A stretch of DNA of 64,000 nucleotides. It comes from Ramlibacter albus. Its GTDB lineage: Bacteria > Pseudomonadota > Gammaproteobacteria > Burkholderiales > Burkholderiaceae_C. How positions within the stretch are numbered: position 1 is the first letter of the stretch; each line of letters begins with the position of its first letter. Positions 33,619 through 43,367 of this stretch are shown here, piece after piece. Made by a program: the position numbers and the translations under genes. The stretch is from NCBI RefSeq assembly GCF_014297445.1, contig NZ_JACORU010000011.1:150511-214510 (forward strand), read 5' to 3'. The notes under the pieces were generated by a model. That model searched no databases. It saw nothing but the letters and a program-made list of their open reading frames with translations, and was not told the DNA's origin.

Positions 33619-34241
33619 ACACCACTGTCATTTCCATTGGGCACAAACGCTCCCGGGGTTCCGAAACGCGCAACGCGATCGCGGAAGGTGAGGTCATCTG
33701 GCCGGTGAGCGACCTGCCCGATCAGAAGCAGACCGGGCAGTGGCTGAACGAGACGATCGCCGGCAAGCCTTATGAAGGAATCGCGCTCTCCTTGTGGACG
33801 CACCATCCGAACTTTCGGCTGGCGACGGAAAAGCTGGCGGGCTTCATCACGCCGAGGTGGCCCGCCGCGAATGGCGAGCCGCTGCTGGGCGTCGCAGTAG
33901 AGCGCGCCGCCCGAGCAGCGGAAGAAGCGATCGACCGCGCGCAATCGTTCGAAGGCCGCGTCGTGGGCGTGTACCTGTATGGCCTCGCGAGCATTGTGGA
34001 AGACGTGGCAAAGCTCTCGATCCGCGGGATCGACCGCGATGGTGCATCTCGCGGGTGGGAGTACTTCTCGGTTCCGCTCCTCCAATGGGCGCGCGGACAT
34101 GGTATCGAGCAGCTGCTCGTGCGCCAGATTCCGGGGTCGCCCGCGTCCGTCTTGCTGCACGGACTGCGCAATAGCCTGATCGCGCATATCGCCAGCGCGA
34201 CCGACGCGGGTTGTCTTGCCAAGTACGCCCCACACGGTTGA
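33615..34241 (+). CDS. Unknown protein coupled to traD
   Basis: A 208-residue protein starting in the ATGA overlap of traD. Soluble, alpha/beta, with no signal or membrane segment (GVYLYGLASIVEDVAKLSIRG in the middle). Genes of unknown function in this place are common between traD and the DUF4400 gene in SXT-like and related elements. A role in transfer is inferred from coupling only. Confidence 0.6.
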   Translation: MNTTVISIGHKRSRGSETRNAIAEGEVIWPVSDLPDQKQTGQWLNETIAGKPYEGIALSLWTHHPNFRLATEKLAGFITPRWPAANGEPLLGVAVERAARAAEEAIDRAQSFEGRVVGVYLYGLASIVEDVAKLSIRGIDRDGASRGWEYFSVPLLQWARGHGIEQLLVRQIPGSPASVLLHGLRNSLIAHIASATDAGCLAKYAPHG

Positions 34242-34243
34242 CC

Positions 34244-34882
34244 ATGAAGAACTCCCAGCATCTCGGATTCTGGTTGCTGCTTGCCGCGCTTGGATTCTTC
34301 ATCGCGCCTATGCTGCGGACCACGGACGAAATGGACTCCTTCCTGCGTACGGAAGTTCAGCAAACGCGGCTTGCGATGGGCGACCGGCTGGGCGGTCTTG
34401 TGACGTCCGTTGCCAACGGCCTCTTTTCCAACACACCACTGGCAATGCTCGCGGGCGAACTGAAGGCGGCGCAGCACACGAAGGCCGAGCAGGAGTTGGG
34501 CGCGCGAGTGGCTGGCCCAGTGGGGGAGTTCGCGTCCCAGGTTCACAACGGCTATCTCAAGCGCATGGTGAAACAAGCCTACGTCGTAGCGATGCGCTTC
34601 GCCATCGTCGTTTTCTGGCTTGTCGCGCTGCTGCCCGTCTTTGTGGCGGCCGTCTATGACGGGCTCATGCTGCGCAGCGTGAAGCTCGCCGAATTCGGGT
34701 CCATGCGTCCTGCAACCTTCACCCTCGCCGGATTGATCGTTATCCCGGTCTTGGCTTTGCCGCTCCTGTATCTCACGCTACCGTTCCATATGTCACCACT
34801 GCTTGCGCCGGCGTGGGCCGCACTTGTGGCGCTCCCGCTGTCGTTGCTGGTATCCAACTCGCAGCCGCTCTTCGGCCGCTGA
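34244..34882 (+). CDS. DUF4400-like integral membrane protein
   Basis: A 212-residue protein with about four membrane helices: about 7-22, and three in the C-terminal half (AIVVFWLVALLPVFVAAV, FTLAGLIVIPVLALPLLYL, LLAPAWAALVALPLSLLV). The order TraI-TraD-unknown-DUF4400 matches SXT/TOL-type mobilisation modules. Function unknown, associated with conjugation. ATG 34244 lies two bases after the previous stop. Confidence 0.7.
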   Translation: MKNSQHLGFWLLLAALGFFIAPMLRTTDEMDSFLRTEVQQTRLAMGDRLGGLVTSVANGLFSNTPLAMLAGELKAAQHTKAEQELGARVAGPVGEFASQVHNGYLKRMVKQAYVVAMRFAIVVFWLVALLPVFVAAVYDGLMLRSVKLAEFGSMRPATFTLAGLIVIPVLALPLLYLTLPFHMSPLLAPAWAALVALPLSLLVSNSQPLFGR

Positions 34883-34898
34883 TCGAGCTGCTCCCGCT

Positions 34899-34924
34899 CC
34901 AACGCACATCCAAGCGTGCGTTGG
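34899..34924. promoter_or_regulatory. Inverted repeat before virB11
   Basis: CCAACGCAC/GTGCGTTGG, nine pairs around an eight-base loop. It shares GCGTGCGTTGGATGC with the repeat at 29754. A candidate operator. Confidence 0.5.
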
Positions 34925-34964
34925 ATGCGGATGCTGACGCGAATGTCCGCCACAGAATTTCAGG

Positions 34965-35960
34965 ATGGACGCATCGACGACTTCAAACCGCTTGGCAACC
35001 GCGAGCACGCGTGTTGGGTACAAGTCGCAGATCCTTTCCCAGATCATGGACACCCTCGGGTCCATCCGCCAGGTCTTTGACGACCCGGACGTGAACGAGA
35101 TCATGATCAACGCCCCGAACGAGGTGTTCATCGCCAAGAACGGCCGAAACGTCCGTTTTCCGGTCACGCTGTCCAGAGGCGAGATCGAAGCGGCTATCAC
35201 CTTGATCGCCGCGCTCGTGACCAAGGAAGTCGGCGAGAAGTCGCGCTCGCGCATCTTGTCAGCGCGTCTCCCCGGTTTCCGGGTCGAGGCCATCCTTCCG
35301 CCGGTCGCCGTAAATGGGCCGTCCATGTGCATTCGACGGCACGCAGCGCGGGTCTTCACTTTGGAGGAGTACGTCACGCAAGGCGTCATTTCCGAGAAAT
35401 ACGCGCAGATCCTTGTGGACGGCGTCTCCAAGCGAGAGACGTTCCTGGTGGTAGGCGGCACGGCATCCGGAAAGACCACGTTCCTCAATACCGCGCTGTC
35501 CCTCATCCCGAAGGAAGAACGGCTGTTCGTGATCGAGTCCGTCCAGGAGCTCCAGATTCGGGCGGAGAACCACGTGCTGGTCGAGTGTGACGAGGAGCAT
35601 GGTGTCACACCTCGGAAAGCGGTTCGGACAGCCATGCGGTACGCGCCAGGTCGAATCTTCATGGGTGAGCTGCGTGGCCCCGAGGCCTACGACTGGGCGG
35701 ATGCGGCGAACACCGGCCATCCGGGTGGCGGCGCGACGATTCACGCGAACAGCGCCACGCGCTCGCTTCCACGGCTTGAGAACCTGATGCTGATGGCGAA
35801 CATGGGCATTCCGTACGAGCCGCTGCGGGCACTGATCGCAGAGACCGTGCAGCTCGTGTTCTACATCCAGCGCGAAGGCAAGGTGCGGACGGTCTCCCAG
35901 GTGAGCCGTCTTCATGGGTACAACCGCGCGAGCGGCGAGTACGAGATCGAAACATTCTGA
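34965..35960 (+). CDS. trbB: VirB11/TrbB-type secretion ATPase
   Basis: A 331-residue hexameric-type ATPase: N-terminal domain (VNEIMINAPNEVFI), Walker A GGTASGKTTFL, Asp box with FVIESVQELQI, Walker B RIFMGELRGPEAY, His box GGGATIHANSA. It powers substrate transfer at the cytoplasmic base of the channel. It opens the trb-like cluster (B, C, D, E, J, L, later F, G, I), the order known from Tn4371-like elements. Confidence 0.9.
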   Translation: MDASTTSNRLATASTRVGYKSQILSQIMDTLGSIRQVFDDPDVNEIMINAPNEVFIAKNGRNVRFPVTLSRGEIEAAITLIAALVTKEVGEKSRSRILSARLPGFRVEAILPPVAVNGPSMCIRRHAARVFTLEEYVTQGVISEKYAQILVDGVSKRETFLVVGGTASGKTTFLNTALSLIPKEERLFVIESVQELQIRAENHVLVECDEEHGVTPRKAVRTAMRYAPGRIFMGELRGPEAYDWADAANTGHPGGGATIHANSATRSLPRLENLMLMANMGIPYEPLRALIAETVQLVFYIQREGKVRTVSQVSRLHGYNRASGEYEIETF

Positions 35961-35981
35961 TTTTCAACCCCGGAGAGTTCA

Positions 35982-36353
35982 ATGCAAGCCAACCTGATCC
36001 AGATTCCCGCAGTGCCCGCGTTCGGCCGCGGAAGCGCCTTCTACCTCGCCGCGGTCGTGCTGATCGTTCTGGCGCTCATGTCGCCCGGCGGCGCGCATGC
36101 GGCTGCGTTCGACATCCCGTTCCTTCAGGAGTTCGGCTGTCCGATCATCCAATGGATGAAGGGGCCGCTCGCAGTCTTCATCTTCATCGCGGTGATCATC
36201 GCCGTGTGCGTGATGGGGATGATCATGAAGATGGACTGGAGCCGCATCATCTCCGTCGCCATCATCTTCGGCATCCTCACCGGCTTGGGCGGCTTCCTGG
36301 CGAACAACAGCTACATCCAGCGAGTGACCGGCCTGTCGGCCTGCCTGCAGTAA
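35982..36353 (+). CDS. trbC: VirB2/TrbC-type pilin
   Basis: A 123-residue protein with a long signal-like N-terminus (AAVVLIVLALMSPGGAHAAA; cleavage after an Ala near 42) and two further hydrophobic helices (FIFIAVIIAVCVMGMIM, ISVAIIFGILTGLGGFLAN). This is the typical small transfer pilin. RBS GGAGAG before the ATG. Confidence 0.85.
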   Translation: MQANLIQIPAVPAFGRGSAFYLAAVVLIVLALMSPGGAHAAAFDIPFLQEFGCPIIQWMKGPLAVFIFIAVIIAVCVMGMIMKMDWSRIISVAIIFGILTGLGGFLANNSYIQRVTGLSACLQ

Positions 36354-36356
36354 GAC

Positions 36357-36662
36357 ATGGCGTCGCGCAGCAGTCCGTTCCACGCAGCGCTGCATCGTCC
36401 GCGCCTCATCCTGGGCGTCGAGAAGGGGTTTTTCGCTGGGCTGGTGATCGCAGGAACGATGTTCCTCGGGCTCCACCTCTACTCGGGATTCTTCTTCTTG
36501 CCCCTCTTCTTCCTGATCGGGCGATGGCTCTCGAAACGCGACGACCAGTTCGTGGCGCTGCTGTTGCGGTACTTGCAGGAGGGGCATGTCTTCGACTCGA
36601 CTCCCCGCACGACCGATAGGCAGGAAAGAGCGCGCGGCTGGGGTCGTGACCTTCCAACATGA
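36357..36662 (+). CDS. trbD: VirB3/TrbD-type inner-membrane protein
   Basis: A 101-residue protein with PFHAALHRPRLILGVEK followed by a membrane hairpin (about 25-56), the VirB3 pattern. It works next to VirB4, whose gene follows 12 bases later. Confidence 0.85.
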   Translation: MASRSSPFHAALHRPRLILGVEKGFFAGLVIAGTMFLGLHLYSGFFFLPLFFLIGRWLSKRDDQFVALLLRYLQEGHVFDSTPRTTDRQERARGWGRDLPT

Positions 36663-36674
36663 CGAGGATCTCAG

Positions 36675-39221
36675 GTGCTGACGTTTGAAGATTTGTTCAC
36701 GAAGCCTCGGCGGGCGGCCCGGAGCTTCGCCGAGCTGCTGCCGTGGTTCGGGCTCGTGGCGCCTGGCCTAGTGCTTTGCAAGGATGGTTCACTGCTTGCC
36801 GGCTTCGAGTTCAGCGGCGACGACGTGGAGGGCAAGGAAGACTTCGCGGCCGATCAGCGCATCGAACTCCTGCAGAACGCGCTTCGCACGCTGACGGACC
36901 GCTGCACCTTGTGGACGTTCCAAGAGCGTCGCTTCACGAGCGGCTATCTCGACAACGAGTTTTCGAACCCGGTGGCGCGACTGATCGACAGGCAATGGGA
37001 GAAGGCCTGCGGGCAGCGCAGGAACGCTCGCCTGCGCCAAACCATGTACCTGGGCTACAACTTTCCCAACCGGTCGGAAGCGTTCTTCGAGGCCGTCGGC
37101 TCGGCGCTTCGGGAGTCGGATGGCCGCGTACTCCCTGCGTTCACGCAACTAGTGCGGCAGCGCCTGAGCGAACGTGGCGCACTCTCGCGCGTGAGAGGTC
37201 AGCTGGGTGACATGGCTCACGAGTTCGAGAAGATCATTTCGGACTTCAGTGGCGTGGTGGACCGGGCCATAGGCTTCCATCGGCTCATTGAAGGCGAGCT
37301 GCTGGGCGAACTGTACGGCCGGGCGAACCTCGCGTCTGCGGGTGGTCCAGTTGATCCGCCGGACCTCGACCAGCTTGCCTACCTGAACACGCTGTTGGCC
37401 ACGGACGACGTCGATCGACAGCACGACCTGTTCCGATTCCGCGGCCCCAGCAAGACGGTATGGGTTGGCGCGCTTTCGACAACAGGCACGCCAAAAAGCG
37501 CTCACAGCAGCCAAGTCGACAACCTCATGGCCCTCGACTGCGAGTATGTGCTTTGCCAATGTTTCCGTGTCCTGGATCGGGTCCCGGCGGAGAAGGACAT
37601 CCAGGATGCGGAAATGTTCTACCGGTCGGAGGTTAAGTCCGTCGTCACGCGCGTCGCCGAGCGACTGTTCGACGTCGTGAGCGACAAGGTGAATACCGGC
37701 AACCTGACTTTGGCAGACGATGCGCAGGAAGCCCTTGTGGAGTTGACCACCGGCGACGTCGCTTACGGCTACTACAACATGACCGTGCTCGCCTTGGGCG
37801 ACACGCAGCGCCAAGCGGAAGCGGCGGTCGACCTCTTGAGCAGCACGCTGCGCGCCGGCGGCTATACGGTTCTGCGCGAGCGTCAAGGTTTGTTGTCCGC
37901 CATCCTGACCACCTTCGCGGGCAGCGCGAATGCGACGTTGCGGTGGAAGCTCACGTCGACGGCGAATATCGCTGACCTCGCGCCCATTCGGACGATCTCG
38001 ACTGGCGAGAGCACACACCCGCTCTTCAGTCGCATTCTCAAGCGGGAGGTTCCTCCGCTTTGCCGTTTCGTCACACCCTATGGCGTGACGTACGATTTCA
38101 ACCCGCATGAAGGCGACCTGGGCCACACGGCAGTGGTCGGCGGATCCGGAGCCGGCAAGACGACGCTGCTGACTCTTCTGATCGCGCAGTTCCAAAAGTA
38201 CAACCCATCGCGTACTTTCATCTTCGATAAGGACTACTCGCTGATGGCGGCGACGGTCTTGCTCGGTGGGAAACACATCGACATGGGTCGCAAAGGTAAG
38301 CGCCGGAACATGAATCCGGTGCGCGTGATGATGGAAGGTGGCGACGACTCTCGCCTGAGGCAATGGCTCGAAGTCTTGATCGGCGCTGGCGGAAACACCG
38401 TTTCTGCGCAGGAAAGCACGAACCTGAACGCCGCTATCCAGCAGCTACGCAAGTCGCACAGCGTGCGTTGGAAGCTCAGTGGTCTGTACGCACTGGTCGC
38501 GGGACAGAACCAGGACCTGGCGTTGAAGCTCGCGCCCTACGTCGATCGCACAGAGGAAGAAGGCGACTACAACGCCGGTTCCCACGCGGCGTACTTCGAC
38601 AACCAGGAGGACGACTTCGCGTTGACCAACATGGTCGGCATGGAGTGCGGCGGGCTGCTGGACGATCCGAAAGTGGCGAGCCCGTTCATGGACTATGCCT
38701 TCTACTGCATCGAGCGCGCGCTCGACGGGAACACGCCCAGCATGATCTACGTGGAAGAAGCGTGGTACATGCTTTCGAACCCGGCTTTCGTGAGCAAGAT
38801 GGAAGACTGGCTTCGCACCTTCCGCAAGAAGCGGGCTTTCGTGATGTTCGCTACCCAGTCGCTGGACGAGCTCGCACGGCTTCCGAACCTCGGCTCTTTC
38901 GTGACCAACATCCCCTCGCAGATTCTCCTGCCTTCGATGAAGTCCAGCGTGCACGAGCAGGCCGACCAGTACAAGGCGATCTGGGGTACGACGGATGCGC
39001 AGATCGAACTGCTCGCGCAGGCGATTCCGAAGCGTGACTACCTGCTGGTACGCCCTAACACGACGCGCCTCGTGAATACCGATATGCCTGCGGTGCTGAT
39101 CGCCATCAACGAAGCGACGACACAAGAACACAAGCGCTCCGCACTGCTCGACTACGCGCGGGAGGGTGGGCCGGACTGGGAACTGCGATACCTGAAGGAG
39201 GTGCTGAATGTCAAAGCTTGA
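36675..39221 (+). CDS. trbE: VirB4/TrbE-type ATPase
   Basis: An 848-residue protein with a GTG start. The N-terminal CagE/TrbE domain is followed by the ATPase domain with Walker A VVGGSGAGKTTLL (about 489-501), Walker B MIYVEEAWYML and the VMFATQSLDEL motif. It energises pilus assembly and substrate passage. The last 14 bases overlap the trbJ start. Confidence 0.93.
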   Translation: MLTFEDLFTKPRRAARSFAELLPWFGLVAPGLVLCKDGSLLAGFEFSGDDVEGKEDFAADQRIELLQNALRTLTDRCTLWTFQERRFTSGYLDNEFSNPVARLIDRQWEKACGQRRNARLRQTMYLGYNFPNRSEAFFEAVGSALRESDGRVLPAFTQLVRQRLSERGALSRVRGQLGDMAHEFEKIISDFSGVVDRAIGFHRLIEGELLGELYGRANLASAGGPVDPPDLDQLAYLNTLLATDDVDRQHDLFRFRGPSKTVWVGALSTTGTPKSAHSSQVDNLMALDCEYVLCQCFRVLDRVPAEKDIQDAEMFYRSEVKSVVTRVAERLFDVVSDKVNTGNLTLADDAQEALVELTTGDVAYGYYNMTVLALGDTQRQAEAAVDLLSSTLRAGGYTVLRERQGLLSAILTTFAGSANATLRWKLTSTANIADLAPIRTISTGESTHPLFSRILKREVPPLCRFVTPYGVTYDFNPHEGDLGHTAVVGGSGAGKTTLLTLLIAQFQKYNPSRTFIFDKDYSLMAATVLLGGKHIDMGRKGKRRNMNPVRVMMEGGDDSRLRQWLEVLIGAGGNTVSAQESTNLNAAIQQLRKSHSVRWKLSGLYALVAGQNQDLALKLAPYVDRTEEEGDYNAGSHAAYFDNQEDDFALTNMVGMECGGLLDDPKVASPFMDYAFYCIERALDGNTPSMIYVEEAWYMLSNPAFVSKMEDWLRTFRKKRAFVMFATQSLDELARLPNLGSFVTNIPSQILLPSMKSSVHEQADQYKAIWGTTDAQIELLAQAIPKRDYLLVRPNTTRLVNTDMPAVLIAINEATTQEHKRSALLDYAREGGPDWELRYLKEVLNVKA

Positions 39222-39972
39222 AAAACTGAAAGCGTGGATTCTCGTTCTCTGCACCGTGGCGGCCGCGCCGGCACACGCTGGCGGCGGGTTCGCGGGTGCA
39301 ACGGAGCCGACGCAGCTGATGAACAACGTCGAGCTCGTGAAAGTGGCGCTTGACAGCGCTAAGTCCGCGTCCACGCTGGTCCAGAAGTACATGCTGCAAA
39401 TCCAGCAATACCAGGCCCAGTTGCAGAATCTCAAGCAGCTCTCAAATTTGCCGACCGGCCTTCCGAGCGACTTGACAGCGGCCTACAACACGTTGAGCAG
39501 TTATCGGAACGCGATCACCACGCTCGAAGGCAGCCTGGGCAACCAGGTGCAAGCGATCGAGACGCGGTTGACGGAGGCTCGGCTTAGCGGGATGAGCTGG
39601 AGCCAGTATGTGTCGACCGTTTCCAACGATGCGACCCGCCGTCAAAAGAGGGCGGTCGAGCGGCTCAAGTACGAAGAGGATCTGTTGAAGCAGGTTCAGT
39701 CCGACTACGAATTTGCGCGGCAGCTGCAGCCCACGATCAATACGACAGAGGGCGTCCAGCAGTCCATGGCGCTGCTCAACTCGCAGATGAATCGAGTGGT
39801 AACCCAGAATGCGAAGTTGCTCGAGGTGCTGAGCCAGACAGTGGGTGACCGCGCGGAGCGCGACGCAGCGAAGGCGGCCGACGATCAGCAGTCCGCCGCA
39901 CAGCGTGAAGCGATGCGCAAGCGGCAAGAGGCGATCGAACAACGCCAGCGCAGCTTCGGGGGGTTCCAATGA
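39208..39972 (+). CDS. trbJ: TrbJ/VirB5-type periplasmic pilus-tip protein
   Basis: A 254-residue protein with a signal peptide ending APAHA, then the TrbJ pattern: a long helical coil (TLVQKYMLQIQQYQAQLQNL, LSGMSWSQY, a Gln/Arg/Glu-rich C-terminal helix). It is exported and probably forms or helps assemble the pilus tip. Confidence 0.85.
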   Translation: MSKLEKLKAWILVLCTVAAAPAHAGGGFAGATEPTQLMNNVELVKVALDSAKSASTLVQKYMLQIQQYQAQLQNLKQLSNLPTGLPSDLTAAYNTLSSYRNAITTLEGSLGNQVQAIETRLTEARLSGMSWSQYVSTVSNDATRRQKRAVERLKYEEDLLKQVQSDYEFARQLQPTINTTEGVQQSMALLNSQMNRVVTQNAKLLEVLSQTVGDRAERDAAKAADDQQSAAQREAMRKRQEAIEQRQRSFGGFQ

Positions 39973-41345
39973 GACGAGGGGCCGGGCACTCGCTCGTAGC
40001 GGATGCAGCAGGCATGCTTGCCGAACGGATTACTCTCGCGGCTCTGGGACTGCTTCAGCGTTACGCGGGCGGCGGGATCTATCGCCGACTGCGGCGGGCC
40101 CTGCTTGTGGTCGCTGTGTTGGCGTCCACGATCGCTTTCGGCGTCGAACCACCGCCGGCGCCGCCGACCGCACCAACCACTACCGCGACGCAATACCCAT
40201 TCAGTCCCGAACAAATTACCGCAAAGTTGTCCACGTCGGTGGGTACCGAGCTCAATCGCCTAAAGAACAACACGCAGCTTCGATCTTTCGGCGACGCCGT
40301 GACGGCGTTCTTCCTCGTGACGTTGCTGATCTGGGCTGCGATCAAGAACATGGCAGGGGGCAAGGGCCTGGGCGAGATGATCGCGGACTGGGTTCCGGTC
40401 TTCGTGAGCTTTGGTGTCGTCTATGCGTTTCTCGACCGAACCGCCGGCGAGATCATCGAAAGGACGATGGATGGAATAGGTGCATCAATCGCCGGAGCAA
40501 ACATTTCGACCTTGGACGGGGCGCTTAGGGCGGGGATGCTGCCGATCTTCAAGGCGATTGCCGCGATCGTCGACATGCCGCGCGTGACTGCCACCGGCAC
40601 CGCAGGAGATTCGATCTTCAACGGTGTGGTGATGACGTTCCTCGCATCGGCAGGTTCCATGGTGATGGCTGCACTCGCCAAAGTCTTCACGGCATTCCTG
40701 CTTGTGCTGGCGGGCGTCGTCATGGCGGCGCACATCATCATGGGCTACGTCTCGGTCACACTCGTTCTGGCCTTGGCGCCCGTGATGGTCCCGTTCCTGA
40801 TGTTCAAGCCGCTGGGCTGGATCTTCGAGTCGTGGCTCAAGTTCCTGCTCGGTGCGTGCATGCTGAAGATCGTGGCGCTGTTCCTTCTCAATGTCTCGGC
40901 TGGACTTCTGACGAGCGTGACGGACATCGCGACGTTCGCTGCAAATGAGGCGCGCGGAGCACTGGCGGTTGAAAGCTTCTTCGCTGACGTGTTGCTTTAC
41001 GGAGTCCTCATCGCTTTCGCAACCCTCTCGGCTCTGCTTATGAGCCAAGCGCCGGGCATCGCTTCCGGGCTCTTGTCCGGTGGGACCGGGAGTATTGGTT
41101 TCTCGGGCGTGAAGGGGGTCGCGCAGAGCACCGCCGGGAAGACCCCCGCGATGGGAGGCGCAGCCGCTCGCCAGGCTGGAGGCCTTGTGCAGGCGCCGTT
41201 CTCTGCGTGGCGGGGCGCGGTGCAAGGTGCCAAGGGGCAGGCACGTGATCAGGTTCGACGCGGTGCAGCTGCGCGAGCAGCCTATACCGCTGGGCGTGGC
41301 GCTGGCCAAGCCGGCAGGTGGGCGGCCAACAAGGCTCGCGGGTAG
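39969..41345 (+). CDS. trbL: TrbL/VirB6-type polytopic membrane protein
   Basis: A 458-residue protein overlapping trbJ by ATGA. Signal-like first helix, then five or more membrane helices between about 110 and 360, with the central FLLVLAGVVMAAHIIMGYVS and APVMVPFLMFKPLGWIFESW typical of TrbL. The C-terminal 90 residues are Gly/Ala/Arg-rich and low-complexity. Confidence 0.88.
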   Translation: MRRGAGHSLVADAAGMLAERITLAALGLLQRYAGGGIYRRLRRALLVVAVLASTIAFGVEPPPAPPTAPTTTATQYPFSPEQITAKLSTSVGTELNRLKNNTQLRSFGDAVTAFFLVTLLIWAAIKNMAGGKGLGEMIADWVPVFVSFGVVYAFLDRTAGEIIERTMDGIGASIAGANISTLDGALRAGMLPIFKAIAAIVDMPRVTATGTAGDSIFNGVVMTFLASAGSMVMAALAKVFTAFLLVLAGVVMAAHIIMGYVSVTLVLALAPVMVPFLMFKPLGWIFESWLKFLLGACMLKIVALFLLNVSAGLLTSVTDIATFAANEARGALAVESFFADVLLYGVLIAFATLSALLMSQAPGIASGLLSGGTGSIGFSGVKGVAQSTAGKTPAMGGAAARQAGGLVQAPFSAWRGAVQGAKGQARDQVRRGAAARAAYTAGRGAGQAGRWAANKARG

Positions 41346-41348
41346 GTG

Positions 41349-41376
41349 TTGACCAGAGGAAGTTCGCCTGTAAGCT
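41349..41376 (+). promoter_or_regulatory. Possible internal promoter before the AAA+ gene
   Basis: TTGACC (41349-41354), 16 bases, TAAGCT (41371-41376), in the 57-base gap after trbL, the first real gap of the cluster. Confidence 0.4.
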
Positions 41377-41402
41377 AATCTGGCTCATGGGGGAAACGCA
41401 CG

Positions 41403-43367
41403 ATGGAAAAAAATCAACACGAAAGCTCTGAACTACTCGGGACGGCAATCTATTGGGGAAGCCTGATTTGGCTGTGTGCGCTGGGATACAAGAAGTACAT
41501 CGGCGCGCCAATCCTCTATCAACTGCTGCCCGACATCAGCATCGAGGCGTTCTTCGCGCTTGGGATTGCTGCTCTGTTTCTCCTGGCACTACTGCTGGCC
41601 ATCAGCAAGCGGATGGTGACAGGTACGTCTGGCGAGTCATTCGTCCTGGGGGCAATGGCGCCGGTTTACTGCGTCGTGCTTGTCGGCGCATGGGCCGCTT
41701 GGATTTGGCATGGAACTGCCAAGGGCGCAAACCATCTGCCAATGCTTGTCGCTGCGGCCGTGTCCGGCGTTTCGGCATATTTGTGGCGATTCGGCTTTCT
41801 TGCGAATTCTCGCCGCGAACACACCCGCCAGGAACTGCCCACCAGGGAGTCCGATGTCGCAGACGAACCTGCTCGCGTGGAGAAGCCGCGCAAGACGTTC
41901 GCGGACATTCACGGCAACGCTGAGACCAAGGCGCGTCTCAAGGCCGCAGCCGATGTGGTTGTCGCGAGGCGCGGAACCAACGGCGAGGCGCGCAACGGCA
42001 TTTTGCTGCACGGTCTGCCGCGTAACGGGAAAACCGCGTTTGCCGAGGCGCTCGCGGGCGAATTGGGGCTGCCGCTTGTGAGATTGAGCTATGCCGACGT
42101 TGCCAGCGAATGGGTAGGCAAGAAAACTGCTGCAGTTCGGGCAGCCTTTGCGCAGGCCGTCAGGAGCCAACCTTGTGTGTTCTTCATCGATGAGGTCGAC
42201 AGCTTCTTGGAAGCGCGCGATGCCGGAGGCGCTGGTGTCAAGGAAGACCGGGACCTGGTGAATGCGATGCTCACGTTGATGACGGACATCCGCAGGCATC
42301 GCGTGATCCTTGTCGCCGCGACGAATTTCATTGATCGTCTGGACGCAGCTTCGATCGGTGAAGGCCGATTCGACTTAAAAGTTGATATCCCACCCCCAGA
42401 CTTGCCCGCCAGAATTGGGCTGCTCAAGCAGGGGCTCGACTCTAATGCACCCGGAATCGTTGTTTCGGAGGAAACCGTTCAGCGCGTAGCTGCTCGGTGG
42501 AATGGTTACTCAGTCAAGCGCATCCTGGCCGTCACGGAAGAACTCCGCGGCGTTCTGAACGGGAAGAGGAGGGCCGAGTTCTCCGACTTCATGGCCGCAC
42601 TTCGCGTCGTTCAAGGCCAGCGTGGGTCTATCCCGGAAGACGTGAAGCCACTCTCCGATTTGGTGATGTCTGAACGGTCTCGCCGACTGATCGACGAAAT
42701 CGTTGGGCGGATGGCCGACCCTGAACACACCGAGCGATACGGCGGCACCTTGCCCACTGGTGTTCTTTTCCACGGCGAACCCGGAACAGGTAAAACTGCC
42801 ACCGCGAAAGCGATTGCGCGCGAGCTGGGTTGGGCATTCCTGCCGGCGACTGGGGCCGAGCTGGCACGAGATCCGCGCAAGCTCGACGCGCTCCACAACA
42901 AGGCGATGGAACTGCGGCCAGCGATCATCTTCGTGGATGAAGCGGATGAACTGCTCCGCGATCGCGCGTACTCGCCTGCCACGGATTCGACGAACAAGCT
43001 GCTCACGCTCATGGACGGCGTTCACGACCGAGTACGAGACGTCGTCTGGGTTGCCGCTACGAACAACCCCGATCAGATCGATGGCGCTCTGCTCCGTGGC
43101 GGGCGGTTTACCGAGAAGGTGTTGTTCGAGTTGCCAAGTGCCGACGCGTTGGCGCGTCATTTGGTGAAGTGGCTGGCGCAGCGTAACGTGCAACTAGAGG
43201 ACGGCTTCACGGCGGGGCAATTCGCAGAGCATGTCTCTGGTCAGAGCATTGCGAACGCGGAGGCAATCGCGCAGGCAGCGCTCAACCGCGCCGTGTCGAG
43301 GCGGACGCTGCCGGTCGTCGTGACCGCGGTCGATGCGGACGAAGCTGTGAGGACGGTGCTGGGGTGA
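41403..43367 (+). CDS. Membrane-anchored tandem AAA+ ATPase
   Basis: A 654-residue protein. Three or four N-terminal membrane helices (about 15-140) are followed by two AAA+ domains. D1: GLPRNGKTAF (about 201, with N for the usual G) and VFFIDEVDSFLEA. D2: GEPGTGKTATAK (about 458), IIFVDEADELL, sensor AATNNPDQID and arginine-finger region RGGRF. The domains resemble FtsH and Cdc48 unfoldases, but there is no protease domain. It lies between trbL and virB1, where Tn4371-type clusters have no such gene. It may remodel or unfold substrates or assembly intermediates at the membrane. Confidence 0.85.
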   Translation: MEKNQHESSELLGTAIYWGSLIWLCALGYKKYIGAPILYQLLPDISIEAFFALGIAALFLLALLLAISKRMVTGTSGESFVLGAMAPVYCVVLVGAWAAWIWHGTAKGANHLPMLVAAAVSGVSAYLWRFGFLANSRREHTRQELPTRESDVADEPARVEKPRKTFADIHGNAETKARLKAAADVVVARRGTNGEARNGILLHGLPRNGKTAFAEALAGELGLPLVRLSYADVASEWVGKKTAAVRAAFAQAVRSQPCVFFIDEVDSFLEARDAGGAGVKEDRDLVNAMLTLMTDIRRHRVILVAATNFIDRLDAASIGEGRFDLKVDIPPPDLPARIGLLKQGLDSNAPGIVVSEETVQRVAARWNGYSVKRILAVTEELRGVLNGKRRAEFSDFMAALRVVQGQRGSIPEDVKPLSDLVMSERSRRLIDEIVGRMADPEHTERYGGTLPTGVLFHGEPGTGKTATAKAIARELGWAFLPATGAELARDPRKLDALHNKAMELRPAIIFVDEADELLRDRAYSPATDSTNKLLTLMDGVHDRVRDVVWVAATNNPDQIDGALLRGGRFTEKVLFELPSADALARHLVKWLAQRNVQLEDGFTAGQFAEHVSGQSIANAEAIAQAALNRAVSRRTLPVVVTAVDADEAVRTVLG

